64,000 bases of DNA from Pseudomonas sp. 10S4 (GTDB taxonomy: Bacteria; Pseudomonadota; Gammaproteobacteria; Pseudomonadales; Pseudomonadaceae). The stretch spans positions 4,588,001 to 4,652,000 of the forward strand of contig NZ_CP133774.1 in NCBI RefSeq assembly GCF_034344865.1, read 5' to 3'. A program made the translations under genes and the position numbers. Below are positions 55,416 through 64,000 of this stretch, one piece after another (the first letter of the stretch is position 1; each line of letters starts with the position of its first letter). The notes under the pieces were generated by a model. It was given only the letters and a program-made list of their open reading frames with translations, did not search any database and had not been told where the DNA came from.

Positions 55416-55771
55416 GCCTGCCGCAATCCCACAGGGGATCCAAGCCAAGCACAAAATCTGTGCCCAGCCGAGATCAAAACTGTGGGAGCGGGCTTGCTCG
55501 CGAAGAGGCCATATCAGCCACCTTCAATACCCCCTGAAACACCGCAATCCCAAGCAAACCAACCCCAAAACTCACGCACCAAAACCGATCAACATCAGGC
55601 CCACCAGCCTTTTTCACCCACCACCCATCGAACCTGCTGAGCAACACGAACAAACGTGATTTAATACCCGCCTTTCACTTTTCCGGGACAGGGAAGCGGT
55701 GTTCCTCGCGGCCAAAAGTCGCCCGCCATCCACCCCCATAACCCCTTAAGTACTTCACACATAAGGCTGTC
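55416..55771. other. Intergenic region before puuR with one REP arm
   Basis: About 355 bases. A REP half element lies at about 55480-55505 (gtgggagcgggcttgctcgc). The stretch gtgatttaatacccgcc at about 55655-55671 could hold a puuR promoter (-10 TAATAC). No gene is supported. Confidence 0.5.
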
Positions 55772-56320
55772 ATGGACACGGGCTCACGACTCAAATTAGT
55801 ACGCGAAAGCTACAAAATGTCCCAGCGCGAGCTGGCCCGGCGTAGCGGCGTCACCAATGCCACCATCTCCCTGATCGAACAGAATCGCGTCAGTCCCTCC
55901 GTCAGTTCCCTCAAAAAACTGCTTGAAGGCATCCCGATGTCTTTGGCGGACTTCTTCACCTTCGACCAACCACCGCGTGAGCATCAATACGTGTTTCGGG
56001 CTAACGAACAGCCGGACCTCGGGCGTCACGGGCTGCGGTTGCTGCTGATTGGCGCTTCGGTGCCGAGCCGGCAGATGCGCTTGTTGCGCGAGCAGTACGC
56101 GCCAGGGGCTAGTTCTGGTGAAGAGCCAATTGTTCACTCGGAAGGGGAAGAGTGCGGGCTCGTGACTCGGGGCACGGTGGAGTTGACGGTTGATGGGCAG
56201 ATTAGTGTGCTGAATGCCGGGGATGGGTATTACTTCCCGACGACGCTGCCGCATCGGTTTCGGAATATTGGGGCGGATGAGGCGGAGATTATTAGTGCGA
56301 ACACTCCGGCGAATTTCTGA
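55772..56320 (+). CDS. puuR: XRE-cupin transcriptional regulator (PuuR type)
   Basis: A 182-residue protein with an N-terminal XRE helix-turn-helix (LKLVRESYKMSQRELARRSG, VTNATISLIEQNRVSPSVS) and a C-terminal cupin (residues about 95-175, GEECGLVTRGTVELTVDG, DGYYFPTTLPHRFRN). This is the PuuR layout: repressor of putrescine use, relieved by substrate. Position at the end of the puu cluster fits. Confidence 0.86.
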   Translation: MDTGSRLKLVRESYKMSQRELARRSGVTNATISLIEQNRVSPSVSSLKKLLEGIPMSLADFFTFDQPPREHQYVFRANEQPDLGRHGLRLLLIGASVPSRQMRLLREQYAPGASSGEEPIVHSEGEECGLVTRGTVELTVDGQISVLNAGDGYYFPTTLPHRFRNIGADEAEIISANTPANF

Positions 56321-56475
56321 TAAATAAGGATGCTGCCCCATAATGTGCGCATTATTAACTTAACAACTTAGCGCGAAATGGTCGGGGCATAAGCGTTCTG
56401 CTGAAAAATTGAGTTTTTTAATATTTTAATTGGCTAAAGTATAAGATTTTCTCTATCTTGGTAAGTGGATGTATC

Positions 56476-57033
56476 ATGGAAGCTAGCACATTGTGGAAGC
56501 AGTTGACGTTGCCAGTTGTGGCTGTAGCATTGCTACTCAGTACCGCAGCTATTTCTGGATTGCTGTGGTACTCGGCATCCAATAATTTGACATTTCTTAT
56601 CTGGGGAAAGGAGTTTGGTGCGGTAGCAAATAAACCGCTCCAAAAATCGACCGATGAGAAGGTAGAAAAACTGGAAGAGAGAATAAAGCTTTTGGAGCAA
56701 CATATTGCGGCGGACGAAGCAACCTCCGATTCAAAAAAATCTTCCGCTGTTAATATAGTAAAACCTTTAAGCAAAACACGTATTTTAGATTATGGTCAGC
56801 AGTGGGAAGAGAAAGAGCTGTCGTTCAGTATCAGCTTGGAAAGCTTCTCCCGTCTCGATGATGTTTCAAAATTTACTGTCCGAATTAAAACGCCTGAGTC
56901 ACCTCTATACGAGACTTACGTTTATAAGGGGTGGCATCGTAATTTTGATGTTGGTGCGCGGAAGATGACGTTGAGTATTATTGATGCGGATGTAAATATT
57001 GGTAGTTTAACTATTTCATTGACTGAGTCTTAA
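56476..57033 (+). CDS. AT-rich membrane-anchored hypothetical protein
   Basis: A 185-residue protein. Start chosen at 56476 (MEASTLWKQLTLPVV); the frame is open 18 bases upstream with a non-ATG start. One membrane helix at residues about 9-33, a strongly charged coiled coil (DEKVEKLEERIKLLEQHI, about 58-75), then a beta-rich C-terminal domain. Base composition is clearly lower in GC than the surroundings, which suggests recent acquisition. No family recognised. Confidence 0.65.
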   Translation: MEASTLWKQLTLPVVAVALLLSTAAISGLLWYSASNNLTFLIWGKEFGAVANKPLQKSTDEKVEKLEERIKLLEQHIAADEATSDSKKSSAVNIVKPLSKTRILDYGQQWEEKELSFSISLESFSRLDDVSKFTVRIKTPESPLYETYVYKGWHRNFDVGARKMTLSIIDADVNIGSLTISLTES

Positions 57034-57252
57034 GCGTTATTTCCATGGTGGATACACGGATCGCTTTGTTAACCCACAGATTGGCAATTAGAAAGTTGGT
57101 GCATTTATTTTGCCACCAGAAATTGACAAGCCGGATTAACCCAAACACTATCTGATGATGACCTACACACACCGCATGAACATGATGTGCTCCTCCATGA
57201 CCGCTTCCGGCGGGCCATGAGGTCATGCGTTCATAGGATTTGACGTAGATAC

Positions 57253-57287
57253 CCAAAGCCCCGCCAGAAATGGACGGGGCTTTTTAG
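57253..57287 (+). terminator. Intrinsic terminator after the AT-rich gene
   Basis: AAAGCCCCG (57255-57263) pairs with CGGGGCTTT (57275-57283) and is followed by TTAG. Lies 220 bases after the stop of the AT-rich gene and just before the GNAT gene. Confidence 0.75.
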
Positions 57288-57320
57288 TTCTCGGTCCACG
57301 GATGGCTAAAGGAGAATGAA

Positions 57321-57791
57321 ATGCTCGAGATCAGACGCGCTACGCCAAGCGATGCCCAAACGGCGTTCGACATACGCTTGCAAGCGATACGGCACCAATG
57401 CATTGGTGCTTATACCGAGCAGCAGATGCTCGCCTGGACAGCAGGAGCCGCCAAGGACGGGTACGACAGCCTTATGGAGAAACACTTTTATCTGGGCTGG
57501 ATTCAGGGTGAGCCGGTGGCGACAGGGATGCTTGATCTGGAGAGCAGCGAAATCGGCGCGATCTTTGTGCTGCCGGGTTTTATGGGGCAGGGTATTGGGT
57601 TGAAAATCCTGAATCACTTGGAAGGTTTGGCGCGGGATTTGGGGCTGGAGGAAGTCAATCTGGATTCCACATTGAACGCGGCCGACTTTTACCGTCGGTG
57701 CGGTTTTGTGGGTGATGTGCCTGCTATTTACCATTCACCTTCGGGGCTTCAGTTGGCTTGTGTGCCTATGGTGAAAGGGCTTTTGTTTTAA
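57321..57791 (+). CDS. GNAT-family N-acetyltransferase
   Basis: A 156-residue GNAT protein. Acetyl-CoA loop is VLPGFMGQGIGLKILN (GxGxG), after IGAIFVLP; ends with FYRRCGFVGD. Start at 57321 with AGGAG just upstream. Substrate unknown; flanked by terminators on both sides, so monocistronic. Confidence 0.85.
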   Translation: MLEIRRATPSDAQTAFDIRLQAIRHQCIGAYTEQQMLAWTAGAAKDGYDSLMEKHFYLGWIQGEPVATGMLDLESSEIGAIFVLPGFMGQGIGLKILNHLEGLARDLGLEEVNLDSTLNAADFYRRCGFVGDVPAIYHSPSGLQLACVPMVKGLLF

Positions 57792-57811
57792 TTGGAGTAA
57801 ACAACCGGTCA

Positions 57812-57842
57812 TAAAAACCCGCAGTAATGCGGGTTTTTTACG
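57812..57842 (+). terminator. Intrinsic terminator after the GNAT gene
   Basis: AAACCCGCA GTAA TGCGGGTTT stem (57815-57836) with a T-run; shared with the convergent small gene that ends at 57855. Confidence 0.88.
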
Positions 57843-57854
57843 GCTTTAATTTGG

Positions 57855-58148
57855 TCACTGACTCTTGGGCGTATCAAACCCACGCTGCTCAATCACCCGA
57901 AACACATCGCGCACATCCTGGACCATGATCCGGGCGATGTTGGTGACGGTGTTGATGTCGTTTTCGGCGTAGTCCGGCAGGCTGGTGCAGGCCATGAGGT
58001 TCAGGTATTTGAGGACGGCGTTGAGGCGTTCGCTGACGCAGTTGTGGAGTTCGCGTATTGGGGCTTCGGTGTCGATGAGGAGGACGGGGTAGTCGGTAGC
58101 GAATTGGGACATTGGGATGAAGCGGCGAGGCGGATTGTTCGTTGTCAT
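57855..58148 (-). CDS. Small conserved hypothetical protein (97 residues)
   Basis: MTTNNPPRRFIPMSQFATDY, then helical, with PIRELHNCVSERLNAVLKYL and VTNIARIMVQDVRDVFRVIE. Soluble, no signal. Resembles the small helical DUF3077/DUF6124-like proteins common in Pseudomonas, but I could not place it in a family. Convergent with the GNAT gene. Confidence 0.6.
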   Translation of the reverse strand: MTTNNPPRRFIPMSQFATDYPVLLIDTEAPIRELHNCVSERLNAVLKYLNLMACTSLPDYAENDINTVTNIARIMVQDVRDVFRVIEQRGFDTPKSQ

Positions 58149-58754
58149 AGGATCAGCTCTTCAAAAGATACGAATTGCCACCTTTCTGCTGCGAAACAAA
58201 TGGGTGGCAGCTATGTGCGGGTTCGCAGACCGGAGAAGAGACTAAAACCGGCAGACCCGAAGGTCTCCCACACACAGCCGCCATAAAACGTAACGGTGGC
58301 GAATTTTGCCACAGTTGCTATTTGACGGTGTGTATCACTTCTACAGGGCTGCGAAACCCTATCGCCAATTGCTGTCGGCGACGGGTCGAATATAGGTGTC
58401 CACTTTGGTGCTCGCAACCGAGGGGTAGGACGCCTTTAACGCCATTGAGGTGAAGGGTATTTGCCGCGTTTAGTGACGAAGCCCTTGTAAACCGGGCGTT
58501 CGGAAATGTCTTAGGAAATCGCGGGCAGGGGATTGGGGTTGCTTCGCTGCCCAGCGAGGGCAAGCTCCTTCATCACGGCGGGGGTTTTCCTACGCGTTTT
58601 TCGGACGTGAAGATCAAAAGATCGCAACCTTCGGCAGTTCCTACGCCGATTGTGGGATGGCAGGTCGCTTGGCGAGTCAGGTAGAAATAAAAAAGCCCCG
58701 AATCACCGGGGCTTTGTTCTTTTGAATTTTCGCAGTGCTCAGATCGGTATCGGG
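58149..58754. other. Gene-poor stretch with decayed repeats and a terminator
   Basis: About 600 bases with no convincing gene; frames give low-complexity basic peptides. It holds a degraded REP arm (about 58548-58575), a decayed half of the long hairpin repeat (gatcaaaagatcgcaacc..., about 58610-58650) and a terminator at 58690-58717. A good place for accessory insertion history, but nothing functional is seen. Confidence 0.6.
58690..58718 (-). terminator. Intrinsic terminator of the PLDc_N gene
   Basis: AAAGCCCCG AATCAC CGGGGCTTT stem; on the minus strand it is followed by T residues (complement of aaataaaaaa). Confidence 0.85.
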
Positions 58755-58973
58755 TTATTGCCTGGCCTGCGGTGAATGCGGGTCGTGCGCAACGTGCTTC
58801 GGTCCGGCGAAGGCCCACAGGATGAGCCCAATCAACGGCACGAACACGATCACCACGATCCATACGCCTTTGTTGTCCACTTTTCCCGTGCTTTTGACCA
58901 CTCTGTTGATCGCCCACAATTCAACCAGCAAAAGAATTGCGGCGAGTACGATCCAGATCGTTTCGATTTGCAT
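58755..58973 (-). CDS. PLDc_N domain small membrane protein
   Basis: A 72-residue protein: MQIETIWIVLAAILLLVELW (TM helix), short loop, then NKGVWIVVIVFVPLIGLILW (second TM helix), and a tail ending in PHSPQARQ. This two-helix pattern is the phospholipase-D-N-terminal-like membrane family. AGGAGG precedes the ATG at 58973; the frame's ATG at 58994 lacks it. Function unknown. Confidence 0.78.
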   Translation of the reverse strand: MQIETIWIVLAAILLLVELWAINRVVKSTGKVDNKGVWIVVIVFVPLIGLILWAFAGPKHVAHDPHSPQARQ

Positions 58974-59097
58974 TAGCCACCTCCTGATAGTCATTCAGTT
59001 AGGCGGCCGGTCGCGGGCAGGGTTCATTTTATTGCGGTGCAAAGCTCCACCAACGCCTCGCGCTTTGGCGCGTACAGCAAACAGACTCGTTTGTTTC

Positions 59098-59583
59098 TCA
59101 GCTCGGTACAGGCCAGAGCATTGTCTGAACCCTGATGTGCGGGTGACTGGCTAACGGTTCCCATTCATCGATGAAGGTGAAACCCTGCCTTAGATAGAAG
59201 TTCGAAGCTCTTGCGTTGTCCGGAGCGACGTCCAGAAAAACGTGTTCGTGGCTTTTTTCAATCGCGCGAGATTTAACTGCCTCAACCAGCTGAGTGGCCA
59301 CGCCAGAGCCCCGCTCAGCAGGTTCAACCCACATTCCAATCAAGTTATAGCGATTCGATTGACTGACCGCGGCACCGATCATGCCGATTGGTTTGTCTTC
59401 CTTGAGGGCCAACCAGAACTGCGTTCCGGTGACTGAAGAGGCGCGCTCTTTCCATTGCTCGTCAGTGTAATTAGCGGCGGTTTGATAACTCACACCGAAC
59501 GCCGTCGGCGCGTCCAGCAGTGCCGCGAGGCGGACGTGCTTCAACAGCATCCAGTCTTTTTCTTCCGTGAATCGAATGTCCAT
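59098..59583 (-). CDS. GNAT-family N-acetyltransferase
   Basis: A 161-residue protein. Acetyl-CoA loop VEPAERGSGVATQLVEAV, C-terminal NFYLRQGFTFIDEW. N-terminal MDIRFTEEKDWMLLKHVRLA is a common GNAT start. Stand-alone, downstream of the large unknown gene. Substrate unknown. Confidence 0.85.
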   Translation of the reverse strand: MDIRFTEEKDWMLLKHVRLAALLDAPTAFGVSYQTAANYTDEQWKERASSVTGTQFWLALKEDKPIGMIGAAVSQSNRYNLIGMWVEPAERGSGVATQLVEAVKSRAIEKSHEHVFLDVAPDNARASNFYLRQGFTFIDEWEPLASHPHIRVQTMLWPVPS

Positions 59584-59649
59584 GACCTTCCTGAATGGGA
59601 GTGGGTGAAAAGGGGACAGATCTATTTTTTTGTAAATTTTAAAGCGTGA

Positions 59650-62142
59650 CTAGCACCAATCACTCAGCGCCGATGTATCCAACGCCTGCCACGCTTGGGC
59701 ATTACCCATTTGATCTTTCGTCAGCCAAAGGCCAGCGCTCGGGCACAGGTCTTCGGCGGGGATTGCCAGCAGGTCGCTCAGCGTTATCACCGTGACCGAG
59801 CCGCGATCTCTGTCATCCTCGGCTTCCCAGTCGCGCTCAAACAAACGCACCTTCAAAACCTCGGCTTTAAAACCTTCAAACTGCGGTCGATTGCGCAGCC
59901 ACTGGGGTGAATGCCTCAAGGTTCGCGCCTGAACATCCAACAGCAAGATCTGCCATGCCATCCGACCTCCATGATCATCGTCGACGTCGGTATGAAGTCG
60001 AGTCAGCGCGAGATAACGGGCATCCTCGGACCAGATCATCGAAGGCGCGAGATCGCTGATGGCGCAACCAGACGCCGTCAGCAGATGCCCGCCGAGGCGT
60101 GGGCTCTGGACGCGCAGCCAGCTGTCGGCGTATTCGGTTTCACAGCCGAACAGCCACGCGGCATCTTTATCCTTCGGGGCTGGCTGGATGAAGTTACCAT
60201 CGGCTATCGCCGATTGCGGCTGTTTAACCAGGCGCCAGTCGGGGAGGGCGGTCAGGCCTTGTGGGCTGACATTCAGCTCACACCACTCATAGTAAAGTCG
60301 CGAGTCCTGTCGATACTGGCAAAACTCAGCGGCATCGTCCGCCTCGGGTGGCGCTTGATCAATGCGTTGCAACGGAGTGCTTAGCCGATCCTGATTCAGG
60401 CGACCGCGAATCACCGCCACGCTCAGTTTCAGTCCACGAAAATCCAACAATCGTGCAGCCAATAGAGGTGGGCTGTTCATCAATTGCCGTTCCTGTGCGT
60501 CCGCCACCACCACATGACCTGCGGTGGCGGGCGGCAGGGCGAACGGTATCAACGCAATGTAACGCCCGGTGTTTGACACGCGATGATCGAGCAGCCAAAC
60601 CCCTGGCAACGCCCAGTCGCCAATCCGGCAGCTATAACCGCCGAGCCCGAGGCTGTTGTCTTGCTGCCAAGTAAATTGAGCCCGGGTTTTACCGCTCAAG
60701 GGTGCCGACTCGACCATCGTCGCGCCGCGCTGCCCATCACCCGTCAGTGGCACAGCCAATTGCACGCGAGTCAGTTGCCGCTCCGCGACCTGAATTCGAC
60801 CATTCGAGTCGTGGCCAACCTGAGCATCACAGTCGCTGTGGACGCTGTGCAAGCCGTAACCATAGCGACCGCGATCCGGCTGCGGGTAGTCGAAGTAGGA
60901 CGCTAGCCGCAGGTGGTGGTCATCCAGCGCCAGGGGTTCGCTCCAACCCATGGAAGGTTCGCTGTCGGCGGGTGTCCACGGGCAGGGCAGTGTTTGCCAA
61001 CCTCGGTCTGCGTGCCAGAGCCAGTAGTCGAGGGCTTGCGGTGGCTCATCATCCATCCGTGCACGGCAAGCGAAAGAGCGGCCATCGGGATTCCAGATGA
61101 TGGCGGTATCGGCCGTGATCAACAATGAAGTGGGCTCACCGTTCAGGCTCACACGGTATTCCGGATTCCTCAGCGGGTCGCAAGGTTGTGGCAGTTCGCG
61201 CAGGCTGGCCGGCAGCGCCAGAGTCCCGCCCAGGCGTTGCTTGCCATCGGGGGAGGTGTTCAGGAGCGTTTCGCGTGCAAGGTTTTTCTGCCAGTTACCC
61301 GGCTCAAGCCAAAGGTCAGCAACGGCTACCAGGCTGATTTTTTCTGCCGTCGTCAGCAGTTGCTCCAGGCTGATCTCCCGTGAACCGTTGTCGACCAAAG
61401 GGCTGTAACGCCCACTCAAGGTGTCGTCGTTAAAGGCATCCAGTTCCCAAAATTCATCACACGAACACTGGTAGAGCTGACGCAGTTGACGATCCAGAAT
61501 CACCAATCCCCATGCCTGGCGCGAGGGTAACGGTGCGGCGAAATAACGTCCGTCATTCGAGAAGCGAGCCGACGACCCAAGGCTCTGGAGCAGCACCCCA
61601 TCGGGGAACAGGTAATCGCACAGGACCGGCCCGCCCATGGCGATTTCACTGTAGTTGAACACGCGGATGGGCTCCCCTCGGGTGTCTGTCGGGGCTCATC
61701 CCCACCCCAGGCACTGGCGCCGCCGGAAGACTGACCACCTGATTTTTTCGCCGACGACTTGGCCTGCGTCTTATCGACAAGGCCAAAACGTCGTTCCAGA
61801 TGACTGACGCACGCCAGCCCGGAAAACATCACAGCCGCTGCCCCGGCGATGTCCCAGTATTGCGGCAACGCCCGGCCCAGATTAAAACCCAGACCTATTG
61901 CGGCAGAGGTCATGAGCCTGGCAAACCCTCGACCGGTTCTCAGCCAACCGGCCCGTGCCGCCAGCCACATCAAGGCAGCACAAACCAGCACCACACCGAG
62001 CGCCCAGAGCAACGGTATGACCGTTACGAGGAATATCGGGATCAACAGCACGGCGATTTGCCAAAGCAGATCGAGCAGTAATCGAGGCAGGTTTTTTCGT
62101 CAGCGCGTTGATCGGAAGAGTGGGGCACCAGGACCTCGACAA
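59650..62142 (-). pseudogene. Large membrane-anchored protein of unknown family, frameshifted
   Basis: One gene read in pieces. N-terminal part (from about 62051, possibly from the ATG at 62142): several membrane helices (LLIPIFLVTVIPLLWALGVV), a soluble Ser/Lys-rich linker (AKSSAKKSGGQSSGGASAWG) and EPRQTPEG. Near 61672 a G-run one base short breaks the frame; the next frame gives IRVFNYSEIAMGGPV and continues 670 residues to DTSALSDWC at 59650, rich in Trp, Asp and beta-strand-like repeats (LWHADRGWQTLPCPW, LRVQSPRLGGHLL). An A-run near 62090 may hide a second shift. Propeller-like repeats are suspected; no family recognised. Confidence 0.6.
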
Positions 62143-62145
62143 TAG

Positions 62146-62256
62146 ATGGGCAGTTTCAAAAATGGGCTGAATGGTTTATCGACCTACCAATGGGTAATGC
62201 TTGATGCGACAGGCATAGTCATTGCCACCGCCTTTACAGATGCCATAAAGGTTTAA
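62146..62256 (+). other. Short uncertain open frame (36 residues)
   Basis: ATG at 62146 after an in-frame TAG, coding MGSFKNGLNGLS and then YQWVMLDATGIVIATA. No ribosome site; may be a remnant or chance. Divergent from the large unknown protein. Confidence 0.2.
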
Positions 62257-62422
62257 TGGGACTGATTATTGGGGGCGTCTGAAACGTTGTTCCGCGTCAG
62301 GTGATTTTGGCAGCAACTCTGCAACAAATGGTTTTATTTTGTGCCCTGACGATCTTGCGGTCGGTCTCAACCTGATTCGGCAAGGTCTGCCGACTGTCAT
62401 TGCCCAACGATTGGATTTACGG

Positions 62423-62752
62423 ATGAAACCAACGCTACGCCTCCCGTTCTACACACAGAAAATCATCGCCATCACCACCTTGTTTCTGTTTCTCACTGGC
62501 TGCGTCGGCGTGATGGTCTCGGTGCCGGAAGAGCGCACAAGCTACACATCCCCCGACTTGACCACGCGGGCGTGGTGTGGGGTCACGCTTTGGGCGGTGA
62601 TCGTGCCGATTCCCTTGCAATTGCCGGTGTGCACGCTTCACCAAGGGCAGTATTTGACGTCGCCTTTTTATGCCTGCGGCCCGCTAATGTTCCTGGGCGG
62701 TCTTTCTCCGATTTACGAAGGGTATGGGCTGTGTGGAATGTTTCCCAAGTAG
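62423..62752 (+). CDS. Small lipoprotein of unknown family
   Basis: A 109-residue protein. Start chosen at 62423 (MKPTLRLPFYTQKIIAI) because it gives a lipoprotein signal with lipobox FLTGC (Cys about residue 27); the longer frame adds 28 residues. The mature part has Trp/Pro-rich VIVPIPLQLPVC and CGPLMFLGG with four Cys, possibly disulphide-bonded. No family recognised; envelope location is inferred from the lipobox. Confidence 0.65.
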   Translation: MKPTLRLPFYTQKIIAITTLFLFLTGCVGVMVSVPEERTSYTSPDLTTRAWCGVTLWAVIVPIPLQLPVCTLHQGQYLTSPFYACGPLMFLGGLSPIYEGYGLCGMFPK

Positions 62753-62877
62753 TCGTGACCAGCCGAAGCCACTTCATCATGTAAGGTCCGTGCGGGCAGG
62801 AACCTCCCTCGACGAGTCTTGGCGATCAGAATGCAAACGCCACCCAGCACTAATGTGACTTGTCATGGTCAATAAAT

Positions 62878-62905
62878 CCCGCACGACCATCAGCGGTCGT
62901 GCGAC
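62878..62905. other. Perfect hairpin without T-run
   Basis: CGCACGACC (62880-62888) pairs with GGTCGTGCG (62895-62903) around ATCAGC. Upstream of the nuclease gene; could be a regulatory or attenuator structure or part of an operator. Confidence 0.5.
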
Positions 62906-63038
62906 TCGCATCGGTATTTAGATCAAGGACAGTAAAAGCATGCTCGCCGCCATGTAATCAAAAACCACCGCCACTTGGTTCCGTGAATCGGGACTCGCCG
63001 TACGTATTCCCCTCTATCCAATTCGAAGAATTTAAAGC

Positions 63039-63911
63039 ATGCACCTACGCAAAATTGCAGTTGGGCTCTCGGCCCTTGTTTTGCTCTCGACCGGGGCGCA
63101 AGCCCGCAGTCTGCTGGATCTCCTCAAGCCGCCCACCGAGCATCAGGAACAAACGCATCGCTCTGGCTCGATCAGCCAGAACGCGGCCCTGGACCTCTAT
63201 TCAAGCAAACAGCAACAGGCATCGTTTGACGGTTGCGCCGATCTGTTCCCGGCTGCGAAGCCGATCAACCTGGCCACTGTGCCGGCAACCATGAAACCCC
63301 TGGCGTTGTGTTCCGACAACTTCGCGGTGCTGTACTCGCAAACCAGCAAGACGCCGATAGTCGTGGTCGAACGCCTTAATTCGGCTCAGTTGCAGGACGC
63401 CAAAGGGGAGGAGCGCACCAACCAGTTCTACCCGGACCCACGCATCCCCAAGGGTGCTCGGGCCGAGTTGAGCGATTACCGCAGCCAGCATCCGGCCGTG
63501 GACCGTGGCCACCAATCCCCGGCCGCCGATGCACCGAGCCCCAATGCCATGGCGCAGTCCTTTGCGCTGTCGAACATGGTGCCGCAAGACCCTACCAACA
63601 ACCGGAAGATCTGGAGCAAGGTCGAGGCTGACGTCAGGAAGTTTGCCAAGCGCGCCGATGGCAATGTGTTTGTCTTTACCGGCCCGCTCTTTGATGAAGG
63701 CCACGCCACCATCGGCGACAACAAGGTCTGGGTGCCGACTCGCCTGTTCAAGCTGGTTTACGATGTATCCTCCAAGCGCGCCTGGGCCTACGTACTACCC
63801 AACGCTGAGACCCGTATCGAGAAGCCGATGGACTACGATACTTTCGTGAAAAGTACCGGGCTCAAGTTGTTGGGCAATCTACCGGTTACCGGTTCCGTAG
63901 GGCGCACTTGA
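63039..63911 (+). CDS. Secreted DNA/RNA non-specific endonuclease (NUC1/EndA type)
   Basis: A 290-residue protein with a signal peptide (RKIAVGLSALVLLSTGAQA, about 23 residues). The beta-beta-alpha metal-finger active site is DRGHQSPAAD (residues 155-164, catalytic His158), followed by FALSNMVPQ and the metal Asn188 in PTNNRK, as in Serratia nuclease. Two N-terminal Cys may form a disulphide. A periplasmic or secreted nuclease that degrades DNA and RNA. Start at 63039; a hairpin terminator follows 40 bases after the stop. Confidence 0.9.
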   Translation: MHLRKIAVGLSALVLLSTGAQARSLLDLLKPPTEHQEQTHRSGSISQNAALDLYSSKQQQASFDGCADLFPAAKPINLATVPATMKPLALCSDNFAVLYSQTSKTPIVVVERLNSAQLQDAKGEERTNQFYPDPRIPKGARAELSDYRSQHPAVDRGHQSPAADAPSPNAMAQSFALSNMVPQDPTNNRKIWSKVEADVRKFAKRADGNVFVFTGPLFDEGHATIGDNKVWVPTRLFKLVYDVSSKRAWAYVLPNAETRIEKPMDYDTFVKSTGLKLLGNLPVTGSVGRT

Positions 63912-63951
63912 TGGCTTGACGAACCGCTCCCGGCCTACCTGAAAAGAACAG

Positions 63952-63984
63952 AAAAAACCCGCAACCGAGTGCGGGTTTTTTTGC
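63952..63984 (+). terminator. Intrinsic terminator after the endonuclease
   Basis: AAACCCGCA (63955-63963) and TGCGGGTTT (63970-63978) with ACCGAG loop and a T-run to 63982. Confidence 0.9.
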
Positions 63985-64000
63985 TTGAATGGTGCGCGTT

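Noticed and set aside
57011..57256. Small minus-strand frame between the AT-rich gene and the GNAT gene
   Set aside because: No ribosome site and overlaps a terminator; composition not protein-like.

Overview
The window looks like a chromosomal segment of a fluorescent-group Pseudomonas. The evidence is high-GC coding bias, many Pseudomonas-type REP elements, an OprD-family porin, a czcRS-czcCBA metal-resistance block with PtrA-like small proteins, a Pseudomonas-style polyamine (puu/spu) cluster and many GNAT proteins. No rRNA, tRNA, CRISPR array or insertion sequence was seen.

Layout. 0-4 kb: katG start, an M24-like peptidase, an AbrB-family membrane protein with a small partner, a GNAT protein. 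4-7 kb: ATPase and fused double permease of a nitrate/sulfonate-type ABC importer with no binding protein beside it. 7.5-10 kb: a membrane GGDEF/EAL protein. 10.4-14.8 kb: methylmalonyl-CoA decarboxylase-like enzyme, CaiB-type CoA-transferase and MFS carrier, with a divergent LysR regulator. 15-18.4 kb: a two-winged-helix regulator, a beta-propeller protein, a small conserved protein, a membrane-anchored hydrolase. 18.5-21.7 kb: a radical SAM/SPASM maturase with three DUF1842/DUF1843 proteins that share a GDL motif; this is the most interesting system here. 22-28 kb: dienelactone hydrolase-like protein and a NodT-HlyD-DUF2955 tripartite efflux operon. 28-30 kb: L-lactate permease. 30-40.2 kb: Zn/Cd/Co resistance (czcD, czcS, czcR, czcC, czcB, czcA, two PtrA-like proteins), with MerR/CadR-like operators before czcD and czcR. 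40.3-45 kb: OprD porin and small or housekeeping genes. 45-56.3 kb: polyamine uptake (binding protein, two permeases, ATPase) and the gamma-glutamylputrescine pathway (puuD, puuA, puuC, puuB, puuR). 56-64 kb: an AT-rich accessory gene, two GNAT proteins, small proteins, a large unknown membrane protein and a secreted nuclease.

How the genes work together. The Czc block combines cytoplasmic efflux (CzcD), envelope-spanning efflux (CzcCBA) and a two-component sensor. The polyamine block imports putrescine-type substrates, glutamylates, oxidises and dehydrogenates them, and releases GABA, with PuuR as the likely repressor.

Quality caution. At least eleven genes carry small indels inside well-conserved motifs, several in homopolymers, two of them compensating within one gene. 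I read these mainly as sequence errors, so the genes listed as pseudogenes are probably intact in the organism.
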